From JAKPUX01 sp035353815 (GTDB lineage: Bacteria; Zhuqueibacterota; Zhuqueibacteria; Residuimicrobiales; Residuimicrobiaceae): 64,000 nt of DNA. Positions 59,694 to 64,000 of the stretch are shown here, one piece after another. The DNA is taken from the NCBI GenBank assembly GCA_035353815.1, contig DAOQAG010000015.1, positions 17,024 to 81,023 of the forward strand. Reading direction: 5' to 3'. The notes below the pieces were generated by a model. It did not search any database, was not told where the DNA came from, and was given only the letters and a program-made list of their open reading frames with translations. The position numbers were made by a program, and so were the translations under genes. Positions within the stretch are counted from its first letter, which is position 1. Each line of letters starts with the position of its first letter.

Positions 59694-60443
59694 TTACTCC
59701 CATCCCTGCTTGTCGAGCAGCTGCTCCTCCGGCACCTCGCGCAGCGGCCGCGCGGGATTGCCGACCACGATTGTCCGCGCCGGGACATCCTTGCTGACCA
59801 CTGCGCCGGCGGCGACAACCGCGTCCTCGCCGATGATCTTGCCGGGGAGGATTACCGCGTGCCCGCCGATGCGGCCGCCGCGCTTGACCGTCACCCCCTT
59901 GAAGTGCTTGAACCGCTCCTCGGTGCGCCCGAGATAGTTGTCGTTGGTCGTGCAGACCCCCGGGGCGATGAAGCAGTAATCCCCGACCTCCGAATAAGCG
60001 GTGATGTAACAGTTGGTCTCGAGCTTGCACTTTTTGCCGATCTTGCAGAAATTCTCGATCGTGGCATTGCGGCCGACAATGGTATAGGCGCCGATCGTGA
60101 CATTCTCGCGCACCGCAGCGCCGTCGGCCACCAGGACATGGGTGCCGATCTCGCAGCCGGCATAGATCACCACCTGGGCGCCGAACATGCACTCGTCGCT
60201 GATCCGCACCGGCGGCAGTCCTTTTTCGTCCTTGAAGATGCTGCGCTTGGAGCGCATCGGCTGCTTGCCGATCACCGTACAGGCGTCGACGCGCACATTG
60301 TCGCCGAGGATTGATCCGGAATGAATGACCACATTATGACCGATGCGGCAGTTTTTGCCGATGACGACCTCGTCCTCGATGACCGTAAAATGACCGATCT
60401 CTGTGCCTTCGCCAATCGTGGCGGTCGCTGCGATGTATTGCAT
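59694..60443 (-). CDS. Left-handed-beta-helix acyl/acetyltransferase (WbpD-like)
   Basis: 249 residues, with hexapeptide repeats throughout (IGEGTEIGHFTVIEDEVVIG, IGHNVVIHSGSILGDNVRVD) and a C-terminal WNARPLR-type end (IVVGNPARPLREVP). The loop KQPMRSKRSIFKDEKGLPPV is unusual. Probably acetylates an amino sugar such as UDP-GlcNAc3NA, as WbpD/WlbB does before the WbpI-like epimerase, which starts 9 bases downstream. GGAG is eight bases before the ATG. Exact acceptor unknown. Confidence 0.8.
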   Translation of the reverse strand: MQYIAATATIGEGTEIGHFTVIEDEVVIGKNCRIGHNVVIHSGSILGDNVRVDACTVIGKQPMRSKRSIFKDEKGLPPVRISDECMFGAQVVIYAGCEIGTHVLVADGAAVRENVTIGAYTIVGRNATIENFCKIGKKCKLETNCYITAYSEVGDYCFIAPGVCTTNDNYLGRTEERFKHFKGVTVKRGGRIGGHAVILPGKIIGEDAVVAAGAVVSKDVPARTIVVGNPARPLREVPEEQLLDKQGWE

Positions 60444-60536
60444 GCTTTACTCCATTGTGTTAGTCAGATACGCACTGTACATCCCGGGAGGAATGCGGCC
60501 GGCCAGGGCCGGCCCCGGCCATCAGATCCATGCCTT

Positions 60537-61781
60537 TCAGCGCCGCGAGGGACGGAACCAGTGGCGGATATGCGCGCCATCCTCGCGCAGCGCTGCAAAC
60601 AGCGCCTGCCATTTGGCCTTCTCCGCGGGATGGCGGTCGAGCCGGCCGGCGTACTCCAGGATGAAGGCATAAAAGATGGTGCCGATGCCGGCGAGAATCC
60701 CCAAAACCGCGGCGAGCACTTTCTTGCGGGGCGAGCTCGGCCAGCGCGGCGGGACCGCCCGGTCGAGGACCTGAACCGTGGGGGTGTCGCGTGCCTCTTC
60801 GATCCGCGCCTGATAGTACTGCGAATTGAGCAGCTCCCAGACGGTCTCCTGGATCTTGACCTCGCGCACCAATTCCGCCAGTTGCACGCCGAGTTCCGGC
60901 ACCTCGGCGGTGGGCATGAAGAGATCGTTCTGCGGCTCGCCGCGTGTGCCCACCTGCAGATCGTTGTATTTCCGCTTCAGTCCCTCCAGTTCCTGGCGGG
61001 CGCGGACAAGAAGGGGATTCTCCGGGGTCATACTCTGGGACATGACGTTGATCTGGATCTCCTTGGCGATAATCTGGCCCTTGACCTCACCGCTCTGGGT
61101 GATGGCTGCCTTGACCTGCTCCTCCAGAGAGATGGCGCGGCGGCCGCGCTGATACTCGGCGAGCTGGCGCGTGACCGCGGCCAGGTGCTGCTGGGTCTCG
61201 TGCAGCTGATTCTCGATGTAGAGGCGCGAGTTTTTGGCGCGCGAGACACTCTTCTCCCGGTTGACCCGGTCGAGTTCCTCCACATAGGCATTGGCGACAT
61301 CGGCCGCGAGCGCGGGATTTCCCATCTCCACGCTGATCGTCATTACCGATTTTTTGGAAAGGACAAAGACCGCGCGCTTGCTCAGCTTTTGCAAACCGGA
61401 TTCGATGTTCCGGACGCCAAGGATCCTGAGCAGCGGCAGGCTGTCGCCTTTGACGGCGAACCGGCGTTGCAGCACTCGTTCGCCGACCGAACGGCTGCGC
61501 AGCATTTCGAGAAAGATATCGGAGGTGGTCGACTGCTCCGGCAGGGCGATCCCCGGCACCTTGATATCGGACAGTAAACCCGCCATCGCGCTGCCCTGCT
61601 GTTCCGGCGGCGGCAGCAGCGTAGTCACGGCCACATAACGGCGCGGCAGCAGGAAGGCGAGCAGAAAAACTCCGGCCGCGACCGCAAGCATATTGCGGAT
61701 GATCCGCCAGCGCCAGCGGGCGAGCACCAGAATCCCATCCAGCAGATGGATTTCGATCACTTTTTCGTCGTTATCGGCCAT
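60537..61781 (-). CDS. Polysaccharide chain-length regulator (Wzz family), no kinase domain
   Basis: 414 residues. Helix at about 31-50 (IIRNMLAVAAGVFLLAFLLP), a long periplasmic region with a coiled coil (ENQLHETQQHLAAVTRQLAE, LVRARQELEGLKRKYNDLQV), and a second helix near 370-390 (KVLAAVLGILAGIGTIFYAF). The N-terminal Wzz motif (LLPPPEQQGSAMAGLLSDIK) and the C-terminal P-G-like PTVQVLDRAVPPRWPSSPRK are visible. Unlike the Wzc at 11789 it has no ATPase. It overlaps nothing, 4 bases after the Wza gene. Confidence 0.88.
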   Translation of the reverse strand: MADNDEKVIEIHLLDGILVLARWRWRIIRNMLAVAAGVFLLAFLLPRRYVAVTTLLPPPEQQGSAMAGLLSDIKVPGIALPEQSTTSDIFLEMLRSRSVGERVLQRRFAVKGDSLPLLRILGVRNIESGLQKLSKRAVFVLSKKSVMTISVEMGNPALAADVANAYVEELDRVNREKSVSRAKNSRLYIENQLHETQQHLAAVTRQLAEYQRGRRAISLEEQVKAAITQSGEVKGQIIAKEIQINVMSQSMTPENPLLVRARQELEGLKRKYNDLQVGTRGEPQNDLFMPTAEVPELGVQLAELVREVKIQETVWELLNSQYYQARIEEARDTPTVQVLDRAVPPRWPSSPRKKVLAAVLGILAGIGTIFYAFILEYAGRLDRHPAEKAKWQALFAALREDGAHIRHWFRPSRR

Positions 61782-61784
61782 GGC

Positions 61785-63863
61785 TCACTTCGTCGCGTTC
61801 TGGATGACAAGATAGATCGTGGCGATCTGTCCGGCGACCAGGATGGTGTCACGGAAGATCTGCCAGTAATTGCGGTCCGGTTTGCGCGGCACCCAGATGC
61901 GGTCGCCCGGGGCGAACTCCTTGACCGCTTCATCGTCAAGAATGTCCCCGGCGGCCTTGATCACCTTGGCGCGCCGGCCGTCGGCATCCCAGCTCAATCC
62001 GCCCGCCTGGGCGATGTAGTACTTGAAATTAGCCCCGGGCTTGAAGAGCACACCCCCGGGACGGGCGACACGGCCGGAGACCTGTACCACCCGCGGGGTC
62101 TTGGGCACAAAGATCGCATCGCCGTCGCGCAAGGCGACATCATGGCTCTTGTCGCCGAGTTGCATCAGCCGGTGGAAATCGACCACGATCTGGCGGGCGT
62201 CGCTGCTATTCTGTTTCATCACCAGATACTCATACTCGCGGTCGCTCATCTGATCGCGGGGCATCGCCAGCAGGCGCTCATACTCCTTGTCCTCGGGCAC
62301 CGGCTGTAGCCGGCGGGTGAGCTTGGCATCGCTGACCAGAGCATCGGCGGTAAAGCCGCCCGCCATTTTCATCACCGTACTCAGCAGGGTGGAATCGTCG
62401 ACGATGGGATAATAGCCGGGAAAGGTGACCTCGCCGCGCACATCGACCATCGGTCCGACCTTCCAGTCGGGAATCCTGCGGATGAAGACCTGATCGTCGG
62501 CGCCCAGCAGCAGGTCGAGGGAATCGGCCGCATTCTGCGCCAGCTGTTCGAGGTTGATCTCATGCAGCTGCGGCGGGCGATTGGGATCCACTCCGGCGAC
62601 CTCCGCCTTGAGCAGCCAGGCGCTGCGCGTCAGGCTGCCGGCCTTGAGGATGAGATCGCTGACGCGCATCCCGGCCTCCCACTCATAGACGCCCGGGCGA
62701 TTGACCTCGCCCTGGATCGTCACGGTCTGATGCGGCGTCTGCTCCTTTACCGAATAGACGCTGATCCGGTCCGCGTTGGCCAGCACCGGGCCACCAGAAT
62801 CCGCGGAGGTGAGATCGAAATAATGGATGCGGCGCGAGCCGTCCGGCAGCACCTGGCTGAGCTCGACCTTGCTGCGGAAGGCCATATCGGTGAAACCGCC
62901 GGCCAGGGTGATGAGGCCGGCGAGGTTCTCCATCTTGCCGGGAGCCAGCTCATAGATGGCCGGGCGGAAGACCTCGCCGGTAATCTCCACATGCAGCCGT
63001 CCGGGTGCGACAAAGATCTTGTCGCCGCTCTGGAGCAGAATATCGGCGGACTGGCCGGGTTTGAGGAGATGGGTATAGAGATCGACGGTGGCGACCAGAT
63101 TCTCGCCGCGATAGACCTGAATGTCCCGCAAGGAGCCGCGTTCGGTCGGGCCCTGCGCGAGCGACACCGCGTCGAGGACGCTGTTGAGGGCGGAGAGGGT
63201 ATAATTGCCCGGCTGCCGGACATCGCCGGTCACGGCCACGCGCACCATTTTGGGGGCCAGCAGCACCAGATCGAGGGTATAGTTGCTGTAAAGACGGCGC
63301 AGCTGGAGGTCGAGCATCTGCCGCGCCTCGGCCAGGGTCATGCCCTGCACGGGAAGGACGCCGAGGGTGGGCAGATAGATCTTACCGTCGGCGGTGACCG
63401 TGGTCTCAAAATTCTCGAGGGCCTTGCCGCCGAGATGGATGGCGAGCTGGTCGCCGGCGCCGAGGGCGTAGCGGTCGCTGGCTGTGCCCGCAGAGGCGGC
63501 CGATGGGCCGGGAGACGAAAAAAACTGTTGGCCGAAGAGGGAAAGTGCCGTGGAAGCGGGGGCCGCGGTGGTGGCGCTCTGGCCGGCGCCGGTCACGCCC
63601 TGCGCGCCGGCGGGAGCGGCGCCCTGACCCGAGGATCCCATGGCGCCGGCTGGCTGGCTCGGGGTGGCCGGATTCTGAACCCCGGCGGTGGCGGCAGGAT
63701 TCAGGCCGGCTGCGTTTTGAGCGTCGCCGGCGGCATCAGCTGCAGCAGCGCGGCCGGAGGCCGAAGCCGGTTGACTCGCTGCGTGCCCCGCCAATATCAG
63801 CAGAGCCAGGGCCCACACCAATCCCCAACAGGCTGGATGTCTTTTCACCAGGTTGCACCCCAT
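61785..63863 (-). CDS. Multi-SLBB polysaccharide export protein (Wza-like)
   Basis: 692 residues from the ATG at 63863; upstream in-frame codons to 63992 lie beyond the predicted promoter and were excluded. Signal peptide (ACWGLVWALALLILAGHAAS), an 80-residue Ala/Gly/Pro/Gln-rich linker, the Poly_export domain (YALGAGDQLAIHLGG, about 125) and five to six SLBB-like modules (VAVTGDVRQPGNYTLS, VEITGEVFRPAIYELAPG, VTIQGEVNRPGVYEWEAG, VDVRGEVTFPGYYPIVDD, VQVSGRVARPGGVLFKPG). A single C-terminal helix (DTILVAGQIATIYLVIQNA) probably spans the outer membrane. It is much longer than the small Wza at 14105. First gene of the right locus. Confidence 0.88.
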   Translation of the reverse strand: MGCNLVKRHPACWGLVWALALLILAGHAASQPASASGRAAAADAAGDAQNAAGLNPAATAGVQNPATPSQPAGAMGSSGQGAAPAGAQGVTGAGQSATTAAPASTALSLFGQQFFSSPGPSAASAGTASDRYALGAGDQLAIHLGGKALENFETTVTADGKIYLPTLGVLPVQGMTLAEARQMLDLQLRRLYSNYTLDLVLLAPKMVRVAVTGDVRQPGNYTLSALNSVLDAVSLAQGPTERGSLRDIQVYRGENLVATVDLYTHLLKPGQSADILLQSGDKIFVAPGRLHVEITGEVFRPAIYELAPGKMENLAGLITLAGGFTDMAFRSKVELSQVLPDGSRRIHYFDLTSADSGGPVLANADRISVYSVKEQTPHQTVTIQGEVNRPGVYEWEAGMRVSDLILKAGSLTRSAWLLKAEVAGVDPNRPPQLHEINLEQLAQNAADSLDLLLGADDQVFIRRIPDWKVGPMVDVRGEVTFPGYYPIVDDSTLLSTVMKMAGGFTADALVSDAKLTRRLQPVPEDKEYERLLAMPRDQMSDREYEYLVMKQNSSDARQIVVDFHRLMQLGDKSHDVALRDGDAIFVPKTPRVVQVSGRVARPGGVLFKPGANFKYYIAQAGGLSWDADGRRAKVIKAAGDILDDEAVKEFAPGDRIWVPRKPDRNYWQIFRDTILVAGQIATIYLVIQNATK

Positions 63864-63944
63864 TCTTTCAGTCTGTTCATCCCGTCCCCGCGCGACATGC
63901 CCGAGCTCCGCGCTGATGTAAAATTTTTGCACATCGCAAAGTAA

Positions 63945-63973
63945 AATATAGTCAAAATAACCCGACAAGTCAA
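63945..63973 (-). promoter_or_regulatory. Putative sigma70-type promoter of the right polysaccharide locus
   Basis: Minus-strand TTGACT (63973-63968), 17-base spacer, TATATT (63950-63945), in an AT-rich stretch at the right edge, about 80 bases ahead of the wza-like ATG at 63863. The best -35/-10 pair seen in the window. Confidence 0.65.
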
Positions 63974-64000
63974 CAAATATCACTACCTTCAAGGTACATA

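Overview
The window comes from a GC-rich Gram-negative bacterium. Outer-membrane biogenesis genes (Lgt, LpxH, an Omp85-type barrel, Wza exporters, Wzi), a rod-shape/peptidoglycan operon and a secreted C25 cysteine protease ending in a FlgD-like / type-A-sorting-like domain together point to the FCB superphylum (Bacteroidota, Calditrichota, KSB1-like lineages). The phylum cannot be fixed from sequence reading alone. Almost all genes lie on the minus strand; the exception is a housekeeping block on the plus strand at 24.8-30.8 kb.

Layout, left to right. (1) 1-15.6 kb: a first exopolysaccharide locus, read right to left. It starts with a STAS regulator that carries an extra C-terminal winged-helix-like domain. 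A small Wza, a Wzc-type tyrosine autokinase, a sugar epimerase, a polyprenyl-phosphate sugar-phosphate transferase, a GT4, AsnB, GlpD, a methyltransferase, an SDR, a pyruvyltransferase and a flippase-like membrane protein cut by the window edge follow. (2) 16.0-24.6 kb: glycogen synthase, a CpoB/YbgF-like lipoprotein, then lpxH-mreC-mreD-mrdA-rodA-lgt. (3) 24.7-30.8 kb, plus strand: ispE, tRNA-Gln(UUG), prs, rplY, pth, rpsF-ssb-rpsR-rplI and a DUF3307 membrane protein. (4) 30.8-38.5 kb: rsmE, an Omp85-like barrel, an RsbW-like anti-sigma kinase, an unrecognised outer-membrane barrel, an FtsB/DivIC-like protein, eno, and a fusion of a phytol/dolichol-kinase-like domain with DUF92. (5) 38.5-39.2 kb: a 636-base non-coding region with two perfect DnaA boxes around an AT-only tract. 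(6) 39.2-63.9 kb: a second, Wzx/Wzy-type polysaccharide locus starting from a good promoter at the right edge: multi-SLBB Wza, Wzz, acetyltransferase, UDP-HexNAc 2-epimerase, Wzi, Wzx, two methyltransferases, Wzy/ligase, one GT2, three GT4s, two WecA-like transferases, a 1,893-residue C25 protease and an epimerase.

The part most worth attention is the second locus. About 42.84-58.6 kb is clearly lower in GC than its surroundings, and both edges fall in or beside genes: the left edge is sharp and lies inside the C25 protease gene, the right one is diffuse at the 5' end of the Wzi gene. This suggests that serotype-like genes were exchanged by recombination and left a hybrid protease. The protease is of the gingipain/PorU family (PorU is the type IX sortase that attaches proteins to A-LPS in Porphyromonas), it sits between two polyprenyl-phosphate sugar transferases, and it carries two copies of a GG/ILEI (FAM3-like) domain. 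A link between surface protein anchoring and this polysaccharide is an inference, not shown by the sequence.
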